Positions 22,800 through 30,526 of a stretch of 36,695 nt of DNA are shown here, one piece after another (the stretch's first letter is position 1; the number at the start of each line of letters is the position of its first letter). The stretch lies in the NCBI GenBank assembly GCA_036522155.1, contig DATDGI010000265.1, positions 1 to 36,695 on the forward strand, given 5' to 3'. The position numbers and the translations under genes were made by a program. The notes under the pieces are model-generated. The model was not told the origin of the DNA and searched no databases. It saw only the letters and a program-made list of their open reading frames with translations. This DNA comes from UBA9676 sp036522155 (lineage in GTDB: Bacteria; Actinomycetota; Actinomycetes; Streptosporangiales; Streptosporangiaceae).

Positions 22800-24491
22800 T
22801 CAGCCCGATCGGGTGGTGAGCGCCCCGGTGGCGGCTGAGCCGACGGCTTCGGCGTACTTGCGGTAGACGCCCGGTGGCGGGGCCGGCTTGGGGCTTGTGG
22901 CGGGTGTCCGTGACGCCAGGTCGGCGCCCAGGACGTTGACCGTCCGGCGACCGACTTCTATCTCGATCTGGTCGCCGTCATGGATCCTCGCGATGGGGCC
23001 GCCAGCCGCTGCTTCCGGCGACACGTGGCCGACCATCAGCCCGCGGGTGGCGCCGCTGAACCGTCCGTCGGTCACAAGCGCGACCGATTCCTCCAGCCCG
23101 CGCCCAACGATCGCCGCGGTTACCAGCAGCATCTCGGGCATGCCGGGGCCGCCGCGGGGCCCTTCGTACCTGATGACCACGGTGTCGCCCGCTGTGATCC
23201 GGCCCTCCAGCACGGCCGCGAGGGCATCGCCTTCACCGTCGAAGACCTTTGCCGTGCCGCGGTGGTGGCGCGGCGTTTTCTGGGTCACCTTGACAACCGC
23301 GCCGTCCGGCGCGATGTTGCCGCCGAGCACGCACAGCCCGCCCTCTGCGCTGAGCGGAGCATGAATCGGCCGGATGACGTGCTGGTCCGCGGGTGAAGGG
23401 GGCTGGCGTTCGAGCTCTTCACCGAGGCTCCGGCCGGTGACGGTGATGGCGGACCCGTCGATGAGCCCGGCCGCGAGGAGTTCGCGGAGCAAGACCGCCA
23501 CACCCCCGGCTTCGTGCAACTCCGCGGCGGTGAACTGGCCGCCCGGTTTGAGATCGCCAATGAGAGGCGTTCTTCTCGAGACTGCGTCGATGTCGGCCAG
23601 CGACAACTCGACGTCGATTTCCCGTGCCATGGCCATCAGATGCAGGACCGCATTGGTTGACCCACCCGACGCCGTCGCCGCCGCGACCGCGTTCAGGAAG
23701 GCTGGCCGGGTCAGGATGTCGCGGGGCCGCAGGCCGGCCGCGAGGACATCCATGGCCAGTGCGCCTGCGCCACGCGCAGCGTCGCGTTTGGCCGGATCGG
23801 TGGCCGGGATCGAGTTCGCGCCAAGCGGTGACAGACCGAGCGCCTCCATCACCATCGACATCGTGTTGGCCGTGTACTGACCGCCGCATGCCCCCGCGCC
23901 AGGGCAGGCAGCCAGTTCCAGCTCGTCGAGGTCGTGCTGCTCCATCCGGCCCGCGGCGACGGCGCCGATCGCCTCGAAAACCTCACCCACTGCGACCCGT
24001 CGGCCCCGGAAGATGCCGGGCTGGATCGTCCCGCCATACAGGAGCACGGCGGGCCGGTTGACGCGGGCAAGCGCCATCGCGCATCCAGGGACGGTTTTGT
24101 CGCAGGAAGCGATGCAGACCAGGGCGTCAAAGTGATGCCCGGTCGCGACCAGCTCTATGGAGTCGGCGATGACCTCTCGGCTGATCAGGGAGGACCGCAT
24201 CCCGTCGGTGCCCATCGTGATGCCATCGGAGATGGCGATCGTGGAGAACTGCATCGGGGTGCCGTTCGCCTCACGCACCCCCGCCTCGGCGGCGGCCGCT
24301 AGGTCCCGGTGGTTGAAGTTGCAGGGCATGGTGGAGGTCCACGAATGGGCAACGCCGACAATGGGCCGCTCCAGTGCCTCCCGTGTGTAGCCGATGCCGT
24401 AAAGGAACGACCTCGCGCCCGCGCGATGAAACCCCTCATACAGTGTGCGGCTGGGCAAGTCCTGCCCGGGCGTCGCGGACATATCGCTCAT
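22800..24491 (-). CDS. ilvD: dihydroxy-acid dehydratase (IlvD)
   Basis: This 563-residue protein is the second IlvD/Edd paralogue in the window. Cluster cysteines are Cys57 (MPCNFNH), Cys130 (ASCDKTVPG) and Cys202 (GACGGQYTANTM); the last motif is the classic one of branched-chain amino-acid biosynthesis, which makes 2-keto acids from 2,3-dihydroxy acids. ATG at 24491 is selected by GAGGAGG 7 bases upstream; an in-frame ATG follows at 24482. It stands alone, convergent with the aldehyde dehydrogenase and without ilvBNC neighbours, so a role in the adjacent sugar-acid pathway cannot be excluded. Confidence 0.88.
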   Translation of the reverse strand: MSDMSATPGQDLPSRTLYEGFHRAGARSFLYGIGYTREALERPIVGVAHSWTSTMPCNFNHRDLAAAAEAGVREANGTPMQFSTIAISDGITMGTDGMRSSLISREVIADSIELVATGHHFDALVCIASCDKTVPGCAMALARVNRPAVLLYGGTIQPGIFRGRRVAVGEVFEAIGAVAAGRMEQHDLDELELAACPGAGACGGQYTANTMSMVMEALGLSPLGANSIPATDPAKRDAARGAGALAMDVLAAGLRPRDILTRPAFLNAVAAATASGGSTNAVLHLMAMAREIDVELSLADIDAVSRRTPLIGDLKPGGQFTAAELHEAGGVAVLLRELLAAGLIDGSAITVTGRSLGEELERQPPSPADQHVIRPIHAPLSAEGGLCVLGGNIAPDGAVVKVTQKTPRHHRGTAKVFDGEGDALAAVLEGRITAGDTVVIRYEGPRGGPGMPEMLLVTAAIVGRGLEESVALVTDGRFSGATRGLMVGHVSPEAAAGGPIARIHDGDQIEIEVGRRTVNVLGADLASRTPATSPKPAPPPGVYRKYAEAVGSAATGALTTRSG

Positions 24492-24564
24492 CGTCAGCCT
24501 CCTCAAGCCTCCACCACATGCTCCCGCAGGTTGCGGCACGTCGTTGCAGGGCTCGCACCAGCGC

Positions 24565-24607
24565 CTGCTAGCGCTTTCTGTACAGATTGATAGCAGTCAG
24601 AGTGTAC
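24565..24607. promoter_or_regulatory. candidate operator/promoter region of the toxin-antitoxin pair
   Basis: Two nested inverted repeats lie just upstream of the antitoxin ATG: CTGCTA (24565-24570) with TAGCAG (24591-24596), and GTACA (24580-24584) with TGTAC (24603-24607). Toxin-antitoxin pairs usually autoregulate through such sites. The stretch is A/T-rich compared with its surroundings. Which of the dyads matters cannot be told by eye. Confidence 0.35.
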
Positions 24608-24616
24608 GATAGGCGT

Positions 24617-24880
24617 ATGGATGTCGCTGTCACTGAATTGCGGGCGCACCTGCGCGAGTGGCTCGAACGAGCACGCGGGGGTGGCGAAGTGGTGATCACC
24701 GACAGGGGGGTCCCGGTCGCCAGGTTGCTCGGCCTGACCACCACGGCCACGCTCGAGCGGCTGGCAGCCGACGGGGTGATCGGGCGGCCCGCGGCGGCCC
24801 AGCGTCCCCGGGCATCGGGGCGTGCCCGGCCGCGCCCGCGACGGCCGCTGGCCGACATCGTCAGCGAGCAGCGGCGCTGA
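24617..24880 (+). CDS. Phd/YefM-type antitoxin (VapB partner)
   Basis: This 87-residue protein starts MDVAVTELRAHLREWLERARGGG and continues EVVITDRGVPVARLLGL, the N-terminal DNA-binding fold of Phd/YefM antitoxins. The Arg/Pro-rich C-terminus (RASGRARPRPRRPLAD) should be disordered and wrap the toxin. ATG 24617 is chosen over an in-frame upstream start because the Phd fold begins there. The toxin gene starts 3 bases after its stop. It should neutralise the PIN toxin and repress the operon. Confidence 0.85.
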   Translation: MDVAVTELRAHLREWLERARGGGEVVITDRGVPVARLLGLTTTATLERLAADGVIGRPAAAQRPRASGRARPRPRRPLADIVSEQRR

Positions 24881-24883
24881 GGG

Positions 24884-25318
24884 ATGTCGCTGGTCTACTT
24901 CGACTCCAGCGCCTTTGTGAAGCTGCTGGCCGAGGAAGCAGGCAGCGACCTCGCGGCACAGCTGTGGGACGCCTGCGACGCCGCGGTCGCGAGCCGCCTG
25001 GCCTACCCCGAAGTGTGTGCCGCGCTCGCCGCGGCTGCCCGCAATCATGACCTCAGCGACATCGATCTCGACACAGCCGAGCAAGCCTGGGCCGGCTACT
25101 GGGCTGCCACCCGTCCGGTCGAGCTCACCCCGGCCGTGGAGCAGCACGCCGGTCAGGTCGCCCGGGTGCACGCACTCAGCGGCGCGGACGCCGTCCACCT
25201 GGCCAGCGCACTGGCCATCGGCGACCCCGGTCTTGTGGTCGCTGTCTGGGACCGGCGTCTGCACATCGGAGCACAACAAGCCGGCCTCCGTGTTGCCCCA
25301 GCACACCTCGACGGGTGA
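24884..25318 (+). CDS. VapC-type PIN-domain ribonuclease toxin
   Basis: This 144-residue PIN protein has the four acidic catalytic residues placed as expected: Asp7 (VYFDSSAFVKL), Glu43 (AYPEVCAAL), Asp102 (SGADAVHLASAL) and Asp123 (VWDRRL). VapC toxins cleave specific tRNAs or rRNA when freed from the antitoxin. All residues needed for activity are present, so the pair looks intact. It is flanked by ilvD and a glycosyltransferase gene with no mobile-element sequence nearby. Confidence 0.88.
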   Translation: MSLVYFDSSAFVKLLAEEAGSDLAAQLWDACDAAVASRLAYPEVCAALAAAARNHDLSDIDLDTAEQAWAGYWAATRPVELTPAVEQHAGQVARVHALSGADAVHLASALAIGDPGLVVAVWDRRLHIGAQQAGLRVAPAHLDG

Positions 25319-25447
25319 GGCAGCTTCACCGCCACCCGTCGCGCGGCGATGCAGATTCCGCTGAGAACCCGATCCGCCGGCCTCAGCCTGTCGCGCGCCC
25401 CGGAAGGTCACGGCCTGGCGCCTCCGTGCCAAGCCTGATGCGACACC

Positions 25448-26920
25448 ATGGCGCACTACGAGCGGGGGCATATCTTCGGGCAGGTGAAGCCAGCCGTCGC
25501 GCTGAACGCGATCACCCCGGGCACCCGGGTGCTGGCGGCCGGGGTGATCGCTTTCGCCACGATGCTGGCCAGCTTTCTCACATACCTGGCCATCCACCCA
25601 CTGAGCTGGACTGTTCACGCGGTTGACCTGCACGTCTATGTGGTGGGCGGGCTGATCGTCCGGCACGTGCCGCCCTTCTACAACCCGCACCTCACGACGC
25701 CGTTGTATGGCTGGACCGACCCCGGGCTCGGCCTCAAGTTCACCTACCCGCCGTTCGCGGCGGTCGTCTTCGCGGCCGTGTCGCTCATCCCAGGGGGAAC
25801 GCCGGTCATCCCCCGGGGAGCGCTGGCCGGGCTCTCGGTGGCGGCGAACTTCGCGCTGCTGCTGGCGGTGCTGTGGCTCACCTTCGGCGGACTCGGCTGC
25901 CACCGGCCGCGAGTTCGGGCCGGCGCGACGCTGCTCACCGCTGCCGCGGTGATATGGACCGAGCCGTTCCTCCGCACGGTCTACCTGGGCCAGGTGAACC
26001 TGGCGCTCATGGCGCTGATCATGTGGGACCTGACGCAGCCAGACACTAGGGCGAGGCGCTGGTGGAAGGGCGCCGGGGTCGGCATTGCCGCCGGGATCAA
26101 GCTGGTGCCGCTGATCTTCATCCCGTACCTGCTGCTGACCCGCAGGTTCCGGCAGGCCGCCGTCGCAGCAGCGGCGTTCGCCGCCACCGTTGCCGCCGGG
26201 TTCGTCTTCCTGCCCGCCGATTCCAGCCAGTGGTGGCTGCGTGGGCTGTTTGTCCAGGGCGGCCGGACCGGTTTCGTCGGCTGGGAGGGAAACCAGTCGC
26301 TGCGCGGCATCATCACCCGGCTGGCCGGCAGTGTGGCAGCCGCCCAGCCCCCATGGCTGCTGGCGGCGCTCCTGACCGCGGCGCTCGGGCTGGCGGCCGC
26401 GGCGGTGCTGGCCCGGGCCGGCCACGAGGTGGCCGGGATCCTGACATGCGCGCTGACCGGGCTGCTGGTGTCACCGGTGAGCTGGGATCACCACTGGGTC
26501 TGGATCGCCCCGGGGGTGGCAGCCGCGGGGTACTACGCTGTGCGCGCCATGCAGGCCGGGCCACCCGCCCCGTGGTGGCGGGCGGCTGCACGCTGGCCCG
26601 CGGCCGGGTTCTGGGCGCTGGCGGGAGGGATCATCGCCCTGTACGGGGCCTGGCCGGGCAGCCTGTGGGGCGAACCGGCCGACCTGGGGCACTTCTCGCT
26701 CGGGCTGATCTGGGCCCCGCCGAACACCAATCCGGTCCTCTACTACGCGCACGGGGACAGGCCCTGGTTTTACGAATACCACTGGCAGGGCCTGCAAATG
26801 CTGACCGGCAACTCCTACGTGCTCGGCGGGTTCGCGCTGCTGGCCGTCATGCTGGTGCTCGCCACCCGCCGGCTGCCTGGCTGGGAAACGAGGGCCACGC
26901 TCGCGCAAGGCGCCCGATGA
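25448..26920 (+). CDS. GT87-family polyprenol-phosphate-dependent mannosyltransferase
   Basis: This 490-residue integral membrane GT-C glycosyltransferase (DUF2029/GT87) has about ten hydrophobic helices. The catalytic-loop aspartate is Asp60 in AVDLHVYVVGG, followed by FTYPPFAAVVFA and YLGQVNLALMALIMWDL, both typical of actinobacterial alpha-1,2-mannosyltransferases of the PimE class. These use polyprenol-phosphate-mannose outside the membrane to extend lipoglycans. The acceptor cannot be identified. The start has no clear ribosome-binding site. No partner glycan genes are adjacent. Confidence 0.85.
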   Translation: MAHYERGHIFGQVKPAVALNAITPGTRVLAAGVIAFATMLASFLTYLAIHPLSWTVHAVDLHVYVVGGLIVRHVPPFYNPHLTTPLYGWTDPGLGLKFTYPPFAAVVFAAVSLIPGGTPVIPRGALAGLSVAANFALLLAVLWLTFGGLGCHRPRVRAGATLLTAAAVIWTEPFLRTVYLGQVNLALMALIMWDLTQPDTRARRWWKGAGVGIAAGIKLVPLIFIPYLLLTRRFRQAAVAAAAFAATVAAGFVFLPADSSQWWLRGLFVQGGRTGFVGWEGNQSLRGIITRLAGSVAAAQPPWLLAALLTAALGLAAAAVLARAGHEVAGILTCALTGLLVSPVSWDHHWVWIAPGVAAAGYYAVRAMQAGPPAPWWRAAARWPAAGFWALAGGIIALYGAWPGSLWGEPADLGHFSLGLIWAPPNTNPVLYYAHGDRPWFYEYHWQGLQMLTGNSYVLGGFALLAVMLVLATRRLPGWETRATLAQGAR

Positions 26921-26950
26921 GGTAGTCCTGTGGAGGCGCCGGGCACGCTC

Positions 26951-26979
26951 TTGACGCAACCGACTGGTTGCCATACTAT
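26951..26979 (+). promoter_or_regulatory. sigma70-type promoter of the SRPBCC-ArsR operon
   Basis: TTGACG (26951-26956) and TACTAT (26974-26979) are separated by exactly 17 bases. The start codon of the SRPBCC gene is at 27015. The spacer and -10 are covered by a long palindrome, so repression by steric block is likely. Confidence 0.7.
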
Positions 26980-26996
26980 GGCAACCAGTCGGTTGC
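26956..26996. promoter_or_regulatory. 41-bp palindromic operator over the SRPBCC-ArsR promoter
   Basis: The 20-bp arms at 26956-26975 and 26977-26996 are exact reverse complements around a single C at 26976. Each arm also contains its own dyad of the form GCAACC-N4-GGTTGC (26956-26971 and 26981-26996), so two operator copies lie 25 bp apart, about 2.5 helical turns. The ArsR-type repressor encoded downstream is the probable ligand. Confidence 0.8.
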
Positions 26997-27014
26997 TACT
27001 TGCTGGAGGGCGTC

Positions 27015-27446
27015 ATGGCTTTTCCTGATCGCATCGAGCGGACTGTGGAGATCGCTCACTCGCCAGAGAAGGTATGGGCCGCGCTCACCACGGCCGACGG
27101 CCTGGGTGCCTGGTTCGGCAACGAGGCCACCATCGACCTGCGCCCGGGTGGGCAGGCCCGGATGACGTGGGCCAGCGGGCACACGGCCGACATGCGCGTC
27201 GAACGGGTGGAGGAGCCGTCGGTGTTCGGGTTCACCTGGCATATCTTCGGGCTGCCCGACGACGACCCGCGCCGGACCTACGTCGAGTTCACGCTCGAGC
27301 CGGCCGGGACGGGCACGCGCCTGAGGGTGGTCGAGAGCGGTTTCGCCCAGTTGCCGGAGGACGCGCACCGCAAGGCGTACGACGGCAACACCGAGGGCTG
27401 GGCGAGCGAACTGGATGAACTGGCCGCCTACCTCGATGCCGCCTGA
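27015..27446 (+). CDS. SRPBCC (AHSA1/START-like) domain protein
   Basis: This 143-residue protein starts MAFPDRIERTVEIAHSPEKVWAALT and contains WFGNEATIDLRPGG and GFTWHIFG, then EFTLEPAGTGTRLRVVESGF and a C-terminal helix with EGWASELDELAAYL, the usual AHSA1/SRPBCC fold with a hydrophobic cavity. ATG at 27015 has GGAGG upstream. Proteins of this kind are very often paired with an ArsR regulator, as here (11-bp overlap), and probably bind a hydrophobic ligand. The ligand is unknown. Confidence 0.85.
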   Translation: MAFPDRIERTVEIAHSPEKVWAALTTADGLGAWFGNEATIDLRPGGQARMTWASGHTADMRVERVEEPSVFGFTWHIFGLPDDDPRRTYVEFTLEPAGTGTRLRVVESGFAQLPEDAHRKAYDGNTEGWASELDELAAYLDAA

Positions 27447-27771
27447 CATAGAGGCGATCGCCGAGCAGGTCTTCGCCGCCCTGGCCGACCCGACCCGGCG
27501 CGCCATCCTGGCCGCGCTGGCCTCGGGGGGCCCGGCCACGGCCACCAACTTGGCCGATCATCTGCCGATCACCCGGCAGGCGATCGCCAAGCACCTGGCC
27601 CTGCTGGCCGCGGCCGGGCTGGTGACGGCCGAGCCGGGGGAGCGGCGCCGGGTGCGCTACCGGCTGCGCTCCGCCCCGATGCAGGTGGCGCAGCAGTTCC
27701 TGGCCGCGCTGGCCCGCGACTGGGACAGCACGCTCGGCGCACTGACCGGCCACCTCGACCGGGGTGCTTAA
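27436..27771 (+). CDS. ArsR-family winged-helix repressor
   Basis: This 111-residue protein contains VFAALADPTRRAILAALASGG, the recognition segment ATNLADHLPITRQAIAKHLALLAAAGLVTAEPGERRRVRYRL, and a helical dimerisation tail. No metal-binding Cys motif (ELCVCDL type) is present, so it belongs to the non-metal subgroup paired with SRPBCC proteins. Its ATG overlaps the SRPBCC gene by 11 bp. It probably binds the GCAACC-N4-GGTTGC sites at 26956-26996 and represses its own operon. Confidence 0.88.
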   Translation: MPPDIEAIAEQVFAALADPTRRAILAALASGGPATATNLADHLPITRQAIAKHLALLAAAGLVTAEPGERRRVRYRLRSAPMQVAQQFLAALARDWDSTLGALTGHLDRGA

Positions 27772-27840
27772 GGACCACCCGGTCGGCCTGCTCGCGGGGC
27801 CGCCAAACCACCCGACGAACCCAGAACACCACGGCTGATC

Positions 27841-28578
27841 ATGGAGGCAATGATGAAGGCTGAGCCGCAGAACGCGGCGTTGCCAGCAGCCGGCGACACC
27901 GACGTCCCTGCGCTGCCCGCGGTCGTGACACCCGCCATGCCAGCTGCGATGGCTGCCGCGCTGGGGGGGACGCTCGGGCTGGCCGCCGCGTGCTGGGTCA
28001 TTGCGGTCTGGCAGATGAACGGGATGGACATGGGGACCGCGACCCAGCTCGGCTCGTTCGGCTTCTTTATCGCCGTGTGGGTGGCGATGATGGCGGCGAT
28101 GATGCTGCCGGGCGTCGCGCCGGCCGTGCTCAGGCGCGCTCATGCCGGCGGAGTGCGCGCCGTCCCGCTGTTCGCCGGCTCATACCTTGCCGTGTGGGCA
28201 CTGGCAGGCGTGGCGGTGTATGCGGCGTACCGGCCACACGGGACGTTGGCCGCAGGCGTGGTGGTGATCGCGGCAGCCGTCTACGAGGTCACGCCGCTCA
28301 AGCGGCACTTCCGCCGGCGCTGCCGCGAGGCCACCGGTTCTGGATTCAAGTTCGGGCTGTGCTGCGCCGGGTCGAGCCTGGGGCTGATGGCGATGCTGGT
28401 GGCGCTGGGCGTCATGAGCATCACCTGGATGGCGTTGATCTCCGTGCTCGTCCTCGCCCAGAAGCTCCTGCCCGCCAAGACCGCCATCGACCTGCCGCTC
28501 GCGGTAGCCATCGGCGGGCTTGGAGTCCTGATCGTCATCACGCCCTCCCTGGTTCCTGGGCTCGGCCCGCCGATGTGA
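27841..28578 (+). CDS. DUF2182 integral membrane protein
   Basis: This 245-residue protein has about six to seven membrane helices. It carries DUF2182 hallmarks: Met-rich NGMDMG, the helix AVWVAMMAAMMLPGVAP, and KFGLCCAGSSLGLMAMLVALGVMSITWMALI with a CC pair. The many Met, Cys and Asp residues suggest metal binding, but no function is established that I know of. The first ~30 residues are an Ala/Pro-rich extension. It lies 69 bp after the ArsR gene on the same strand and may be in its operon. Confidence 0.8.
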   Translation: MEAMMKAEPQNAALPAAGDTDVPALPAVVTPAMPAAMAAALGGTLGLAAACWVIAVWQMNGMDMGTATQLGSFGFFIAVWVAMMAAMMLPGVAPAVLRRAHAGGVRAVPLFAGSYLAVWALAGVAVYAAYRPHGTLAAGVVVIAAAVYEVTPLKRHFRRRCREATGSGFKFGLCCAGSSLGLMAMLVALGVMSITWMALISVLVLAQKLLPAKTAIDLPLAVAIGGLGVLIVITPSLVPGLGPPM

Positions 28579-28648
28579 GCCGTCACCGGTGACAGGGCCA
28601 GGCCACGCTGTTGCGACAACAAGAAGAAACAAGAAAGGAAGATCAACA

Positions 28649-29413
28649 ATGACCAGTCACAAGACCGGGACACGTGAAGAATGGCTTGCCGCCCGGCGGG
28701 AGCTGGTGCAGGCCGAGAAGGAGCTGACTCGGCGCACCGACGAACTGGCACGGCAGCGCCAGGAGCTGCCCTGGGTCCGCATCGACCAGGATTACCGGTT
28801 CGACACCGACGAAGGGCCAGCGTCGCTCGCCGATCTGTTCCGGGGGCGCTCGCAGCTGCTCGTCTACCACTTCATGTTCGGGCCCGACTACACCGCCGGG
28901 TGCCCGTCCTGTTCGGCGATCGCCGACGGGTTCAGCGGCTCGGTCGTCCACCTCGCCAATCACGACGTCACGCTGACCGCGGTGTCGCGGGCACCGCTGG
29001 CGAAGATCCAGGCGTACAAGCGGCGGATGGGCTGGAGCTTCCCCTTCGCGTCGTCCTACGGCAGCGACTTCAACTACGACTTCCAGGTAGGGCACACCAA
29101 GGAGGCCTGGGACGCCGGGGCCGTCGAGTACAACTTCCGCGTGGTGGACCTGCGGCCGCCGGCCAGCGAGGAGGGTTCCTGGAACGCCTGGGCCGAGGCG
29201 ATCGTCGGCACGGACTGGGAGACCTACCGGCGCGAAGGACCCGGGATGAGCGCGTTCGCGCTTGAGGACGGCGTCGTCTACCACACCTACTCGGCCTACG
29301 AGCGCGGGCTCGACGCCGTGTGGGGCATGTACCCGTGGTTCGACCGCGCCCCGCTCGGCCGCAACGAGACCGGCATGTGGTGGCGCCGCCACGACGAGTA
29401 CGACACGCCCTGA
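28649..29413 (+). CDS. DUF899 thioredoxin-like protein
   Basis: This 254-residue protein begins MTSHKTGTREEWLAARRELVQ and has the thioredoxin-like core LVYHFMFGPDYTAGCPSCSAIADGF, with a CPSC redox motif (Cys85, Cys88). It ends RNETGMWWRRHDEYDTP, also typical of the family. ATG 28649 follows AGGAAG. DUF899 proteins often accompany ArsR-SRPBCC operons in actinobacteria. A role in disulfide or peroxide chemistry is plausible but unproven. Confidence 0.88.
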   Translation: MTSHKTGTREEWLAARRELVQAEKELTRRTDELARQRQELPWVRIDQDYRFDTDEGPASLADLFRGRSQLLVYHFMFGPDYTAGCPSCSAIADGFSGSVVHLANHDVTLTAVSRAPLAKIQAYKRRMGWSFPFASSYGSDFNYDFQVGHTKEAWDAGAVEYNFRVVDLRPPASEEGSWNAWAEAIVGTDWETYRREGPGMSAFALEDGVVYHTYSAYERGLDAVWGMYPWFDRAPLGRNETGMWWRRHDEYDTP

Positions 29414-29495
29414 CGCGCGCCAGGCGCGCACGCCGCGATCACGCGCGCCTGCCAGCGGTTGCGGCATGCGAGGTGCCGGATGGGAGACTGCGGGC

Positions 29496-30521
29496 ATGGT
29501 CTACTCCGCTGATGCTGACCGCTATGACCGCATGACCTACCGCCGCTGCGGGCGCAGCGGGCTCAAGCTGCCAGTGATCTCACTTGGCCTGTGGCAGAAC
29601 TTCGGCGGCGCCACGCCGCTCGACGTCCAGCGGGCGATCTTGCGCCGGGCGTTCGACCGTGGCGTCACGCACTTCGATCTGGCGAACAACTACGGGCCCC
29701 CGTACGGCTCGGCCGAGGAAAACTTCGGCCGGATCCTGGCCGAGGACCTGCGGCCCTACCGCGACGAGCTGGTGATCTCGACCAAGGCCGGATACGACAT
29801 GTGGCCCGGCCCTTACGGCGAGTGGGGCTCCCGCAAGTACCTGCTGGCCAGCCTGGACCAGTCGTTGCGGCGGATGGGCCTGGAGTATGTGGACATCTTT
29901 TACAGCCACCGGTTCGACCCGTCCACGCCACTGGAGGAGACGATGGGCGCGCTGGCGACGGCTGTCGGGTCCGGCAAGGCGCTCTACGCCGGTATCTCCT
30001 CCTATTCTCCGGAACGGACCGTCCAGGCGGCCGGGATACTGCGGCAGCTTGGCGTGCCACTGCTGATTCACCAGCCGTCGTACTCGATGATGAACCGGTG
30101 GATCGAGCACGGCCTGCTCGACGTGCTCGGCCGCGAGGGACTTGGGTGCATCGCGTTCTCGCCGCTGGCCCAGGGCCTGCTGACCAGCAGGTACCTGGAC
30201 GGCGTCGCTGCCGGGTCGCGGGCCAGCCACGGCGGCTCGCTCAGCCCGGACCACCTCAGCGCAGCCACGATGAACCACGTGCGGGCGCTGAACGATATCG
30301 CCAAGTCCCGCGGCCAGACCCTGGCGCAACTGGCTTTGGCCTGGGTCCTGCGCGATGACCGGATGACATCGGCGCTGATCGGCGCGAGCAGCGTCGCCCA
30401 GCTTGAGGAGAACCTTGCCGCGATCGATGGCCGCGAATTTGCCCCGGAAGAACTGAGCGCCATCGACACGCAGGCAGTCGAGGCCGGGATCAACATCTGG
30501 GCCGACTCCAGCCAGCACTGA
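29496..30521 (+). CDS. aldo/keto reductase (YghZ / glyceraldehyde-3-phosphate reductase-like)
   Basis: This 341-residue TIM-barrel NADPH oxidoreductase has the AKR tetrad in place: Asp61 and Tyr66 (FDLANNYGPPYGSAEE), Lys97 (ISTKAGYDMWPGPYGEWGS) and His138 (FYSHRFDP). The KLPVISLGLWQNFG start and the KAGYDMWPGPYG motif match the AKR14/YghZ group, related to potassium-channel beta subunits, which detoxifies aldehydes and methylglyoxal. ATG 29496 is taken as start because family similarity begins there. Convergent with the MFS gene; only 5 bases separate the stops. Confidence 0.9.
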   Translation: MVYSADADRYDRMTYRRCGRSGLKLPVISLGLWQNFGGATPLDVQRAILRRAFDRGVTHFDLANNYGPPYGSAEENFGRILAEDLRPYRDELVISTKAGYDMWPGPYGEWGSRKYLLASLDQSLRRMGLEYVDIFYSHRFDPSTPLEETMGALATAVGSGKALYAGISSYSPERTVQAAGILRQLGVPLLIHQPSYSMMNRWIEHGLLDVLGREGLGCIAFSPLAQGLLTSRYLDGVAAGSRASHGGSLSPDHLSAATMNHVRALNDIAKSRGQTLAQLALAWVLRDDRMTSALIGASSVAQLEENLAAIDGREFAPEELSAIDTQAVEAGINIWADSSQH

Positions 30522-30526
30522 CCTGA

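Noticed and set aside
24503..26425. 640-residue minus-strand open frame
   Set aside because: It opposes the antitoxin, toxin and GT87 genes, which have clear motifs, and its own sequence is low complexity.
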